DNA from: JBBKWH01 sp037968855
GTDB lineage: Bacteria; Pseudomonadota; Gammaproteobacteria; Pseudomonadales; Moraxellaceae
Length of the DNA: 19,595 bases
Direction of reading: 5' to 3'
NCBI GenBank assembly: GCA_037968855.1
Contig: JBBKWH010000039.1
Location: 1-19,595, forward strand
Both the position numbers and the translations under genes were made by a program. The notes beneath the pieces were generated by a model. That model ran no database searches. It had not been told where the DNA came from and saw nothing but the letters and a program-made list of their open reading frames with translations. Of this stretch, positions 6,820 through 14,889 are shown piece after piece; the stretch's first letter is position 1, and the number at the start of each line of letters is the position of its first letter.

Positions 6820-9420
6820 ATGAGTACGACCGATTCTGTAACACCACAAACGCCTGCTGTTTCGAATGCCACGCCAGTCGAACTGCCGGTACTACCGCTA
6901 CAACATGGCAGCGTGATCCACGGTTTTTTGCCCATCGAGCATCTCTGTCGCAAACCCGATTGGAACAATCTGCCTGCCAGCACACGCCGCGTGCAACCGC
7001 TCAACGACTTTTTGGGCCAAACCCGTGCGCGTGCTGCTGTCCAAACGGCGTTATCCCTACCGTTTGATGGCTACAATATTTTTGCAGTCGGTACCAATGG
7101 CTTGGGCAAACGCACCATGCTCAAACGCATGCTAGCCGCACATGCCAGCGAGCAACCTACCCCAAGCGATTGGGTCTATCTCAATCACTTTGGCGACCCA
7201 CGTCGGCCATTGGCGCTGGAGTTACCACCAAGCGAAGGTCCCAAACTCAAAAAAGCCCTGCATGGCTTGTGGGGCACATTGCTACGCCAGTTAGAACGCA
7301 GCTTTAATGCCGAGAGCTATAACAGTCGAATCGAAACCATTCGCCAGCAAACTGGCAAGGCACAGCAGCAAGCCTTACACGAACTCACCAAAGAAGGCGA
7401 AGCGCTCAACTTGATGCTGGTCTCGCGCAACGAGCAACATCGTTTTGTGCCTGTCACACCAGAGACCGCCTCAGAAGACGCCACGCTCCCGCCGGAAGAA
7501 CGCGACCTCAACGACATTGCACCAACCGAACGCGCGCAAATCACCCAACACATGCGCCAAATGGACAAAAAGCTCGAACGTCTGGGCACCCGTCTAGGCC
7601 GCATGGAAGATCAAACTCGCGATGCGGTCGCCAAACTGAATGCAGAACTGGCCGCTGATATTGTTTTGCCGCGTGTGCACACCATTGCGCAGCGCTTTGA
7701 GCATGTTGATCATCTGGATAAATATCTCAAAGCCTATGCCAACGACATTATCGACAATGTTGATCTGATCCTCTCCGGCGAAGACGATGACTTTTTGTCC
7801 GGCATGTTTGATCGTGTGCCACCGCGTTATCAAGTCAACGTGATCGTGACCCACAAGCCGCATTCGGGTGCACCGATTGTATTTGAAGACCTACCAACGC
7901 ATTACAACTTGCTCGGAAATGTCGAACAACTGACCCAAATGGGCACTATCACCACTGACTTTACCCTAATTCGTGCTGGTGCACTGCATCGCGCCAATGG
8001 TGGCTTTTTGCTGCTCGAAGCTGAGCAACTGCTCGAACAGCCGTATGCATGGCAAGGACTCAAGCGCGCACTACGCTCAGGTCAACTACGCCTGTCCTCA
8101 CTAGAGCAAATCCTCACCCTAACCGGCAGCATCTCGCTAGAGCCAGACAGCATTCCGCTATCGGTCAAAGTGGTGTTGATGGGTGAGCCACAGATTTATT
8201 ATGAACTGCTTGAGTTTGAACCCGAACTCAATAGCCTGTTCAAAATCCGCGCCGACTTTAGCGACACCTTGCCGCGTAATGACGAAAACGAACAAGCCTA
8301 CATTCAGCTGATTGCCGACCACGTGCATAAAGACAAACTGCTACCGTTGGATCGCTCGGCACTGGCAGCCTTACTGACTGACTCCAGTCGCCAAGCCGAA
8401 GACCAACTGGCCTTGTCTCTGCATGCCGCCTCATTGGGCGATCTGCTCTGCGAAGCCAGCACCCGCGCTCAACACGCTGGAGACCGACAAGTCAGCGCAA
8501 CGCATATTGAAGCCGCATTGGCCGAACGTCGTTATCGCTTAGGCTATTTGCGCGAGCTATATTGGCATGACCTGCAACGTGGCACGCAACTGATCGAAAC
8601 CACTGGCCTGCGTATTGGCCAGATTAACGCCTTAACGGTGGTGCATTACGCCGACAGCGAATTTGGTCTACCGGCGCGTTTAACTGCATCGGTGTATCAA
8701 GGTGGCGGTGATATTCTGGATATTGAGCGTAGCGTGGATTTGGGTGGTTCACTACACGCCAAAGGCATGCTGATCATGTCCAGTTTCTTGCGAGCACACT
8801 TTGGTCGTACACAGCCATTGCACTTTTCTGCTGCGCTGGCCTTCGAGCAAAGCTATGGCGAAATCGATGGTGATAGCGCCACGCTGGCCGAACTCTGCGC
8901 CCTGATCTCTGCCATCAGCCAACTGCCTATCGATCAATCATGGGCCATTACTGGCTCCATGAACCAACTCGGTGTAGTACAGCCGATTGGTGGCATCAAT
9001 GCCAAAATCGAAGGCTTCTTTGATGCCTGCGCCCTACAAGGCTTAACCGGCAAGCAAGGTGTGATTCTGCCAGCACAAAACGTCCAACACTTGATGCTGC
9101 GTCAAGACGTGATTGACGCCGTCGAACAAGGCAGGTTTCATCTGTATGCCGTGCGTACCGTCGAGGATGCTTTATCCCTGCTAATGAGCCGCAGTGCCGG
9201 CAGCATGAACCACAAAGGCAAATACCCCAAGGACAGTGTATTTGGTGAAGTCATGCGTCAACTGCGCCACTGGCAAAAGCTAGAAGAAGGCGAGCCTGAA
9301 CGCAAAAAAGACAAGGACAAAGCCAAACGTAAGAAAAAACAAGCCAAAAAGGACAAAACGCAATCCAAAGATGATCTGCTACCAACAGACTCGGACCACC
9401 CAGAACCGACTGCTGACTGA
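6820..9420 (+). CDS. Lon-related ATP-dependent protease (YcbZ/LonH-type AAA+ protein)
   Basis: An 866-aa protein with a fused AAA+ ATPase and a C-terminal Lon serine protease domain, lacking the N-terminal domain of classical Lon. The Walker A-like GTNGLGK is at 91-97. A long helical and acidic insertion follows at about 180-300, then HRANGGFLLLEAEQLL as the Walker B region near 390-405. The protease dyad is Ser686 (in DGDSATLAEL) and Lys729 (in GGINAKIEGFF); the 43-residue spacing matches Lon. An odd feature is a lysine-rich tail (about 826-850: KKDKDKAKRKKKQAKKDK), disordered and possibly nucleic-acid or partner binding. It begins 119 bp after the HugZ-like gene; no strong ribosome site is visible before the ATG. 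A chromosomal housekeeping role is likely; substrates are unknown. Confidence 0.92.
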   Translation: MSTTDSVTPQTPAVSNATPVELPVLPLQHGSVIHGFLPIEHLCRKPDWNNLPASTRRVQPLNDFLGQTRARAAVQTALSLPFDGYNIFAVGTNGLGKRTMLKRMLAAHASEQPTPSDWVYLNHFGDPRRPLALELPPSEGPKLKKALHGLWGTLLRQLERSFNAESYNSRIETIRQQTGKAQQQALHELTKEGEALNLMLVSRNEQHRFVPVTPETASEDATLPPEERDLNDIAPTERAQITQHMRQMDKKLERLGTRLGRMEDQTRDAVAKLNAELAADIVLPRVHTIAQRFEHVDHLDKYLKAYANDIIDNVDLILSGEDDDFLSGMFDRVPPRYQVNVIVTHKPHSGAPIVFEDLPTHYNLLGNVEQLTQMGTITTDFTLIRAGALHRANGGFLLLEAEQLLEQPYAWQGLKRALRSGQLRLSSLEQILTLTGSISLEPDSIPLSVKVVLMGEPQIYYELLEFEPELNSLFKIRADFSDTLPRNDENEQAYIQLIADHVHKDKLLPLDRSALAALLTDSSRQAEDQLALSLHAASLGDLLCEASTRAQHAGDRQVSATHIEAALAERRYRLGYLRELYWHDLQRGTQLIETTGLRIGQINALTVVHYADSEFGLPARLTASVYQGGGDILDIERSVDLGGSLHAKGMLIMSSFLRAHFGRTQPLHFSAALAFEQSYGEIDGDSATLAELCALISAISQLPIDQSWAITGSMNQLGVVQPIGGINAKIEGFFDACALQGLTGKQGVILPAQNVQHLMLRQDVIDAVEQGRFHLYAVRTVEDALSLLMSRSAGSMNHKGKYPKDSVFGEVMRQLRHWQKLEEGEPERKKDKDKAKRKKKQAKKDKTQSKDDLLPTDSDHPEPTAD

Positions 9421-9441
9421 CGAATCATGGCTCATGCACTC

Positions 9442-9467
9442 ACTGTGTCGTCTTCGGACGGCATGGT
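9442..9467 (+). terminator. UUCG-capped hairpin in the 3' region of the Lon-like protease gene
   Basis: ACTGTGTCGTC (9442-9452) pairs with GACGGCATGGT (9457-9467) around TTCG, giving an 11-bp stem with three G-U pairs capped by the very stable C(UUCG)G tetraloop. GCTCA (9430-9434) and TGAGC (9468-9472) can extend it across a bulge. The G-U pairs favour the + transcript only. There is no U-tract, so it may protect a 3' end rather than terminate by itself. Confidence 0.45.
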
Positions 9468-9574
9468 TGAGCATCAGGGTCAGCGGTTAGTATCGAAGTG
9501 AGCAATCGCAGTGCAGCATCAAACAAGCTAAAGCAATCTTGTACCGAGCAAAACAAACCTGTCAATACAACTGC

Positions 9575-10888
9575 CTAATGCGGCTGAATCGTTCTGGCTG
9601 CCATGCTCATGCTGCTGTCTGCACCCTGATCATATTGTGGACGAGCTGTCGGCGTAGCGCCAATCACCTCATGGTCGCCCTGCGAGATATGGCCATATAA
9701 CTGCGCTTGATTACGACCTTGCGATTTGGCCTGATACAGCGCCTCATCTGCATGCGCAACCAACTCATGATACGAATGCGCCAACGTCGGCACCATGACT
9801 GCCACACCAATACTCACTGTCACCACAGGACAGGTGGTACTGGCCGGATGCGCCAAGCGTAACTCCTCAATACTTTTATTGAGCTGACGAGCCAAGCCTA
9901 ATGCCTGACTACCATTGGTCGATGGATACAATAAGGTAAACTCTTCGCCACCATAACGTGCCGCCGTATCCCCACTACGTCTGGCCATTTTTTGGATCGC
10001 ACTGGCAACTTCTCGCAAGCAAACATCGCCCGCTGGATGGCCCAATTGATCGTTATAATGCTTAAAATGATCAACATCGATCATCAGCAAAGCCAATGGT
10101 TCTTGCTGACGCATGCCACGGCCCCACTCACTTTCTAACAAATGATCCAAATGGCGACGATTGGCCAGCCCCGTTAGTGCATCTTCACGGGTTAGGGCTT
10201 CTAAACGACGGTTTTGTTGAATGGTTTGCTGCTGAGCCTCCTCTAGCGCCAAAGACTGTATAAAGGTTTGTCGACTCCGATAATCAATCGCATACGCCAA
10301 ACTCATCCCCAGCAAGCTGGTACCGCTATATGTCCGATGCAATAGCCCCCAGTCTAGATTGCCTTGCAAATGAATAGTTAAAAAAACACCCAGAACCCCA
10401 CCTAGCCAACCGGCCAGCACTGCATGATAAAAACGCAAGCCAACAAAACTATAAATAATAATAATCGCATACATAATGCCAGCATGAGACAAGATGCCGC
10501 TTTGCCCACCATGAATGACGGTTGCGGTTGCCACTGATAAGCACACCGCCAACATACTGCCAAAACCAACATAAAAACTAAACAATCCATCCAAAAATCT
10601 GAGATGAGACAAAATACCAGCCATTACAATAATGACACCCACCCACCCATAAATGAATAACCACTCCATTAATCGTTCGGCTGGCAATATACCAATGACA
10701 CCCGTACTGAGAATGCCATACAGCAATAAAATCACTACAGAGCGATAACGAAAATCCAAAGCAGCACGATGATTATATATATCCTGATATTTAGCCTCTA
10801 TTTCTTCAGGAAAACTTAACAACAAAAAGCGCTTACCTAACAAAGCACTTGCAGGCGCAGCAGCAGGGTGTGTCGGAGTCTGAGACAT
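9575..10888 (-). CDS. Membrane diguanylate cyclase (GGDEF domain)
   Basis: A 437-aa enzyme predicted to make c-di-GMP from two GTP. The ATG at 10888 is chosen because AAGGA lies nine bases upstream; an ATG at 10936 would add 16 residues. About six hydrophobic segments (near 51-67, 75-92, 103-123, 136-150, 155-173 and 187-203) form an inner-membrane sensor without a recognised name. A short coiled linker follows (about 212-232), then a complete GGDEF domain with DALTGLANRRHLD and the active-site GGEEF at 313-317. The inhibitory I-site RSGD (304-307) is five residues upstream, so product feedback is expected. There is no EAL domain. It converges with the Lon-like gene, and its regulatory input is unknown. 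Confidence 0.92.
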   Translation of the reverse strand: MSQTPTHPAAAPASALLGKRFLLLSFPEEIEAKYQDIYNHRAALDFRYRSVVILLLYGILSTGVIGILPAERLMEWLFIYGWVGVIIVMAGILSHLRFLDGLFSFYVGFGSMLAVCLSVATATVIHGGQSGILSHAGIMYAIIIIYSFVGLRFYHAVLAGWLGGVLGVFLTIHLQGNLDWGLLHRTYSGTSLLGMSLAYAIDYRSRQTFIQSLALEEAQQQTIQQNRRLEALTREDALTGLANRRHLDHLLESEWGRGMRQQEPLALLMIDVDHFKHYNDQLGHPAGDVCLREVASAIQKMARRSGDTAARYGGEEFTLLYPSTNGSQALGLARQLNKSIEELRLAHPASTTCPVVTVSIGVAVMVPTLAHSYHELVAHADEALYQAKSQGRNQAQLYGHISQGDHEVIGATPTARPQYDQGADSSMSMAARTIQPH

Positions 10889-11227
10889 GGCACGATCCTT
10901 CAGCCTAAATATGATCAGTGCAATACACTTAACCAATCATATTTGATGATTCATCCTGTATGGATGTTAAGTATATGCTCAAACTCGATAGTATAAAATC
11001 AGCCGACTTGAACAATCGAGCAGTATGCCGGTTTTTCCGGTTAGTCAAATGATAGCAACATGCTCATTGATATAATTCAAGTAGACAACCCTATAAACAT
11101 GACCATTGATCAGAAAAAGTTGAAGAACGGCTTTTTTTTATTAACGAATGGAATAGCATCAAAATATTATAGATTGTCTAGTCATGCCGCTTGATCCGTT
11201 TTAGTACCGCACAAGGAAGGTCACAAC
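10889..11227. other. AT-rich intergenic region between divergent dgc and UndA-like genes
   Basis: No gene is supported in these 339 bp. It must hold the divergent promoters. AAATATGAT (10907-10915) and ATCATATTT (10936-10944) form a perfect 9-bp inverted repeat with a 20-bp centre in the leader of the cyclase gene, a possible operator. A small hairpin CATCC/GGATG lies near 10950-10967. At the right end AAGGAAGGT gives the oxidase gene a strong ribosome site. No riboswitch fold was recognised. Confidence 0.4.
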
Positions 11228-11986
11228 ATGCCTACAAAGCAACCCACATGGACACTAGAGTGCACACCCCATCAAGCATGGGCACAAGATTTCTGGGATC
11301 GATTGGTGCCCTACAAAGACGCTGTCGCGCAACATCCACTATTTGAACACATGGCAAACGGCACACTGCATATCGAGTGCTTTCGTCATGCGTTGCTGAA
11401 TTTTTATCCGCTGGTCGCGCGCTTTCCATCCTATATGTCGCTCAGTCTGGCCAAAGCCATTCACTTCGACCAAGCCGGTATGATTGATGCGCGCCACTGG
11501 CTGATCCAAAACATTGGTATTGAGCAACGCCACTTGCAGTGGTATCAGGATTGGGCGATTGGTTTTGGTTTGAGTCTCGAACAGCTCAACAGCGTCCATC
11601 CACCTGCGGCCATGAATGCCGTCAATCATTATCTGTGGAGTATCAGTTATCGTGGTGGTTTGGCCGAGTCAATTGCAGCGACCAATTTGGCCATCGAATG
11701 GGCAACCGGTGACTGGACCATTCAGGTCTTTAAAGGCATCAAAGCCTATGCTGACCGTGATGATGTACAAATTGGTTCTCGCACTTTGGCATGGCTACGC
11801 GCGCATGCTCAATATGACGATATGCACCCGCATGAAGCCATGGAGTTGATCAAACGTCTAGCAGACCATGACCCCGCCATGCAACAACGTGCTTTTGAGG
11901 CGGCAGTCGAAGGGCTCGCCTATTATCAACTCGCACTAGACGATTGTTATCGGGTTCACCTTGAGCATCAAGGCAAGCAAGCCTAG
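11228..11986 (+). CDS. UndA-like haem-oxygenase-fold diiron oxidase (TenA/PqqC superfamily)
   Basis: A 252-aa all-helical protein. Compared from memory with Pseudomonas UndA, which converts lauric acid to 1-undecene, it shares length and several blocks: RHWLIQNIGIEQRH (89-102), SIAATNLAIEWATGDW (148-163) and HAQYDDMHPHEAMELI (193-208). The metal-binding residues of this superfamily are all kept: Glu99, His102, Glu157, His193, Asp197 and His200. So a Fe-dependent oxidase is likely, whereas a thiaminase (TenA) role is not. Automatic annotation would probably say TenA family regulator or iron-containing redox enzyme. AAGGAAGGT precedes the ATG, and a terminator follows at 12034. It stands alone as a transcription unit, so neighbours do not reveal the substrate; fatty acid decarboxylation is one possibility, not shown. 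Confidence 0.75.
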   Translation: MPTKQPTWTLECTPHQAWAQDFWDRLVPYKDAVAQHPLFEHMANGTLHIECFRHALLNFYPLVARFPSYMSLSLAKAIHFDQAGMIDARHWLIQNIGIEQRHLQWYQDWAIGFGLSLEQLNSVHPPAAMNAVNHYLWSISYRGGLAESIAATNLAIEWATGDWTIQVFKGIKAYADRDDVQIGSRTLAWLRAHAQYDDMHPHEAMELIKRLADHDPAMQQRAFEAAVEGLAYYQLALDDCYRVHLEHQGKQA

Positions 11987-12033
11987 GCTACATGCTAGCC
12001 ACTCAAAACAAGTTTGATCAAAGCAATCCGCAC

Positions 12034-12063
12034 AAAAAAACGAACCCGTAGGTTCGTTTTTTT
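12034..12063. terminator. Bidirectional rho-independent terminator
   Basis: AAAAAAACGAACC and GGTTCGTTTTTTT form a perfect 13-bp inverted repeat around CGTA, with A- and T-runs on either side. It lies between the UndA-like gene (+) and the glutaredoxin gene (-), which converge, and serves both. Confidence 0.95.
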
Positions 12064-12086
12064 GCTTAACCATTTTTTGTGGTCAA

Positions 12087-12428
12087 TTAGCCTTCAGCAG
12101 CAGGGCTGTTTTCTTCGATCAATGGCTTAAGCTCACCTTTTTGAAACATGTCCAATACGATGTCACTACCGCCAATCAACTCGCCACCCACCCACAACTG
12201 CGGGAAAGTTGGCCAGTTGGCAATGCGCGGCAGCGTGGCACGAATATCCGGATTTTCGAGGATATTCACATACGCAAAAGGACGACCGATTTGGCTTAAC
12301 GCTTCAATTGCACGGGCAGAAAAACCACATTGTGGAAACTGCGGGGTGCCTTTCATGTACAAAATCACCGCGTGATTAGCAATTTGCTCACGGATCAATG
12401 TTTCTGTCGCGTTCTGTGTGTCTTGCAT
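12087..12428 (-). CDS. grxD: Monothiol glutaredoxin (Grx4 family)
   Basis: A 113-aa protein of the CGFS class that carries or transfers [2Fe-2S] clusters rather than reducing disulfides. The active site CGFS is at 34-37. The cis-proline loop WPTFPQLWV (72-80) and the glutathione-binding GGSDI (86-90) are intact. The length is normal for bacterial GrxD. The ATG at 12428 is preferred because GAGG precedes it at normal spacing; a TTG seven codons earlier is not needed. It is transcribed alone, divergent from argD, and ends at a shared terminator. Confidence 0.96.
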   Translation of the reverse strand: MQDTQNATETLIREQIANHAVILYMKGTPQFPQCGFSARAIEALSQIGRPFAYVNILENPDIRATLPRIANWPTFPQLWVGGELIGGSDIVLDMFQKGELKPLIEENSPAAEG

Positions 12429-12580
12429 GAGTGGAACCTCGTCGTTCAATAGCGCGGATTATACCTGTTTTGGGCCGTAGGCGTGAATTTCCAACCGAAT
12501 CCCATGCGCTAGACCCGCTGATTTTGTCTCAGATTTGCTAAGATAGCTTTTTTATTTCTCGTTGTCCGTGAGTATTGACC

Positions 12581-13825
12581 ATGAACGCGCCTGCCTCATC
12601 TGAATCGTCGGCCACATCCATCGCGATGCCGATCCTTGATGCCAATCAGCCTAGCAGTTTGATGCCCACCTATGCACGCCAACCGATTGCCTTTGTCCGT
12701 GGTCAAGGCAGCTGGTTGTATACCGCAGATGACACCGCCTATCTGGATGCGCTCACGGGGATTGCGGTGTGTGGTTTGGGTCATGCACATCCGGTGGTTG
12801 CTCAAGCGATTGCCGAACAAGCCGCCACACTGGTGCATACCAGCAACTTGTTTCAAGTGCCGTGGCAAGAAGCAGCTGGCCGCTTGCTGTGTGACGTGGG
12901 TGGCATGGATCAATGCTTCTTTGCCAACAGTGGCGCAGAGGCCAACGAAGCCGCCATTAAACTGGCGCGTATCCATGGCCATAAGCAAAACTTTAAGACA
13001 CCCAAAGTGATTGTGATGGAAAAATCTTTCCATGGCCGCACCTTAGCCACGCTGTCAGCGACAGGTAATGAAAAAGTCCAAGCTGGCTTTTATCCACTCA
13101 ACGATAGCTTTTTGCGCGTGCCATTTGGTGATGTCGAAGCGATTGAGCGCTTGGCCAGCCAAGATCACGAGATCACTGCTATTTTGGTTGAACCCATTCA
13201 AGGTGAAGGCGGCATTAACACCGCACCTCAAGGCTTTGTCTACTTAGAGCAGCTGCGGGCCTTGTGCGATCAACACAATTGGCTACTCATGGTTGATGAG
13301 ATTCAAACTGGCAACGGTCGTACCGGCACTTACTTTGCCTACCAACACACCAGCATCAAGCCCGATGTTCTCACCACCGCCAAAGGCTTGGGCAATGGCT
13401 TTCCGGTTGGTGCTTGCTTGGTTCGTGGCAAGGCCAATAGCCTATTTGGGCCGGGTAACCATGGCTCAACCTATGGCGGCACACCGCTGGCTTGTCGCAC
13501 GGTCTATACCGTGATCAAAACCCTACAAGCCGAGAACGCCATGCAAAATGCCGCAGAACGTGGCGCATGGCTCAAAGCTCAATTTGAACAACAACTGGGC
13601 GATCTAGGCGTTAGCGTTCGTGGCTTTGGCATGATGATCGGCATTGAGCTCCCTCGCCCCTGTGGCGAGCTTGTGGCACGCGCCCGTGACGAGCAACACC
13701 TGATCTTGAATGTCACGGCTGACAATGTGATTCGCTTACTGCCTCCCTTAAACCTATCCACAACAGATGCGCAAATGTTGGTGGATCGTCTGGTGCCATT
13801 GGTGAAAAACTTTTTAAACAGCTAA
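12581..13825 (+). CDS. argD: Acetylornithine / N-succinyldiaminopimelate-type aminotransferase
   Basis: A 414-aa PLP-dependent class III aminotransferase. It probably converts N-acetylglutamate-semialdehyde to N-acetylornithine in arginine synthesis, and perhaps also serves the succinyl-DAP step in lysine synthesis. Key parts are the substrate and PLP motif FFANSGAEANEAAIKLAR, the FHGRTLATLSATG segment, EPIQGEGGI, LMVDEIQTGNGRTG, and the Schiff-base lysine in TTAKGLGNGFPVGA (Lys268 from this ATG). About 30 residues of low-complexity Ser/Ala-rich sequence precede the conserved start, longer than in E. coli ArgD. The catabolic AstC is a close relative, but no ast genes are adjacent. An upstream TTG (12575) is only two codons away. 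The gene is followed by its own terminator. Confidence 0.88.
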   Translation: MNAPASSESSATSIAMPILDANQPSSLMPTYARQPIAFVRGQGSWLYTADDTAYLDALTGIAVCGLGHAHPVVAQAIAEQAATLVHTSNLFQVPWQEAAGRLLCDVGGMDQCFFANSGAEANEAAIKLARIHGHKQNFKTPKVIVMEKSFHGRTLATLSATGNEKVQAGFYPLNDSFLRVPFGDVEAIERLASQDHEITAILVEPIQGEGGINTAPQGFVYLEQLRALCDQHNWLLMVDEIQTGNGRTGTYFAYQHTSIKPDVLTTAKGLGNGFPVGACLVRGKANSLFGPGNHGSTYGGTPLACRTVYTVIKTLQAENAMQNAAERGAWLKAQFEQQLGDLGVSVRGFGMMIGIELPRPCGELVARARDEQHLILNVTADNVIRLLPPLNLSTTDAQMLVDRLVPLVKNFLNS

Positions 13826-13844
13826 TCTCTCCACGACCAAACAC

Positions 13845-13872
13845 AAAAAAGCTCGATTATCCGAGCTTTTTT
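13845..13872. terminator. Rho-independent terminator after argD
   Basis: GCTCG and CGAGC form the stem, with A-run and T-run arms extending it (AAAAAA / TTTTTT). It is symmetric, so it can also end the converging LysR transcript, whose stop lies 30 bp away. Confidence 0.9.
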
Positions 13873-13901
13873 GTTGGTACTTACCAGTAACCAGTAATGG
13901 C

Positions 13902-14834
13902 TTAACTTGCGCTTTGTACCACGGCACGACCACCAGGTAGCTGACTAAAGTAATGACCCAATGCCTCCAGACAGCGCACAATTTTCAGTGGCTGCTGCTC
14001 ACGGCGCAAGGTTAAGGCATACAAGGTGTAATCAGGCAAACGCCAATGCGGTAGCACTTCCACCAGCTCGCCACGCGCTAGCTCTTTTTGCACATCCAAG
14101 TACAACAAACGCGCTAGGCCATGCCCACCCAAGCACAATGACTTCATCAAGAACACATTGTTGGTAAACAAGCGTGCGGGCACATGCACCGAGGCTTTTT
14201 CGTCCGTGCGTAGATTGTGAAACGAGCAGCTTTGCGCATCTTTAATCAAGTTAATCGCAATCATATGATGAGCCGTTAACTCATTGGGATGATGCAACGC
14301 AGAATACTGTCGAAGATACGCAGGTGATGCACAGAGCACTTGATCGACTTTGGTCATTGGTCTGGCAATCAAACTAGAATCTGCCAAACCAGGACTCATC
14401 CGAATGGCAATATCAATCCGCTCATCAATCATATCGATATAGCGATTATCGGCCTCAAAGTGTACTTGCAAGGCAGGGTGCGCAGCCATCCAGCTTGATA
14501 GCGCAGGCACCACGTGATTTGCACCCAGCTCTGGCGTGGTGGCAATCCGTAAATCGCCAATCAGCTCATCGCGCAGCTCGTTAATCCGGATGCGGCCACG
14601 CTGGGCAGCCTCAACCATCTCTTGGCAACTCTGAAAAAAGGCATGACCAGCTTCGGTTAGACTCAGCTTACGCGTTGATCGATGCAGCAACACCACACCC
14701 ATCTCATGCTCCAGTGACCGAACCTGCTGGCTCACTGCACTGGTCGTAATGCCTAAATCACGCGCCGCAGCACTAAAAGAACCACGCTCAACCACACTGG
14801 CGAAAACCGCCATACTTCTAAGATTATCCAACAT
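13902..14834 (-). CDS. LysR-family transcriptional regulator
   Basis: A 310-aa protein with the standard LysR layout. The N-terminal winged HTH covers residues 1-60 (FASVVERGSFSAAARDLGITTSAVSQQVRSLE, then LLHRSTRKLSLTEAG). An effector-binding domain from about 90 onward contains RIATTPELGANHVVPAL and IDIAIRMSPGLADSSLIARP, as in the CrgA/AaeR-like group. The ATG at 14834 has AAGGAC at a good distance; an upstream TTG would add eight residues. LysR genes are often divergent from their target, but this one follows nlpD on the same strand and converges with argD, so no target is suggested by position. Confidence 0.93.
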   Translation of the reverse strand: MLDNLRSMAVFASVVERGSFSAAARDLGITTSAVSQQVRSLEHEMGVVLLHRSTRKLSLTEAGHAFFQSCQEMVEAAQRGRIRINELRDELIGDLRIATTPELGANHVVPALSSWMAAHPALQVHFEADNRYIDMIDERIDIAIRMSPGLADSSLIARPMTKVDQVLCASPAYLRQYSALHHPNELTAHHMIAINLIKDAQSCSFHNLRTDEKASVHVPARLFTNNVFLMKSLCLGGHGLARLLYLDVQKELARGELVEVLPHWRLPDYTLYALTLRREQQPLKIVRCLEALGHYFSQLPGGRAVVQSAS

Positions 14835-14860
14835 TTTTGTCTTGTCCTTGACCCGCAACG

Positions 14861-14880
14861 AAGCTGCTTAAACGCAGCTT
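14861..14880 (-). terminator. Hairpin between nlpD and the LysR gene
   Basis: AAGCTGC and GCAGCTT form a perfect 7-bp stem with a 6-base loop, nine bases after the nlpD stop in transcript direction. No U-tract follows it on the minus strand, so it may be a weak terminator or a processing hairpin rather than a strong stop. Confidence 0.4.
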
Positions 14881-14889
14881 TCTTAAGAA

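Noticed and set aside
7317..7604. 95-codon minus-strand frame inside the Lon-like gene
   Set aside because: It lies wholly inside a well-supported coding frame with intact motifs; its Arg/Ser-rich content is typical of an antisense shadow.
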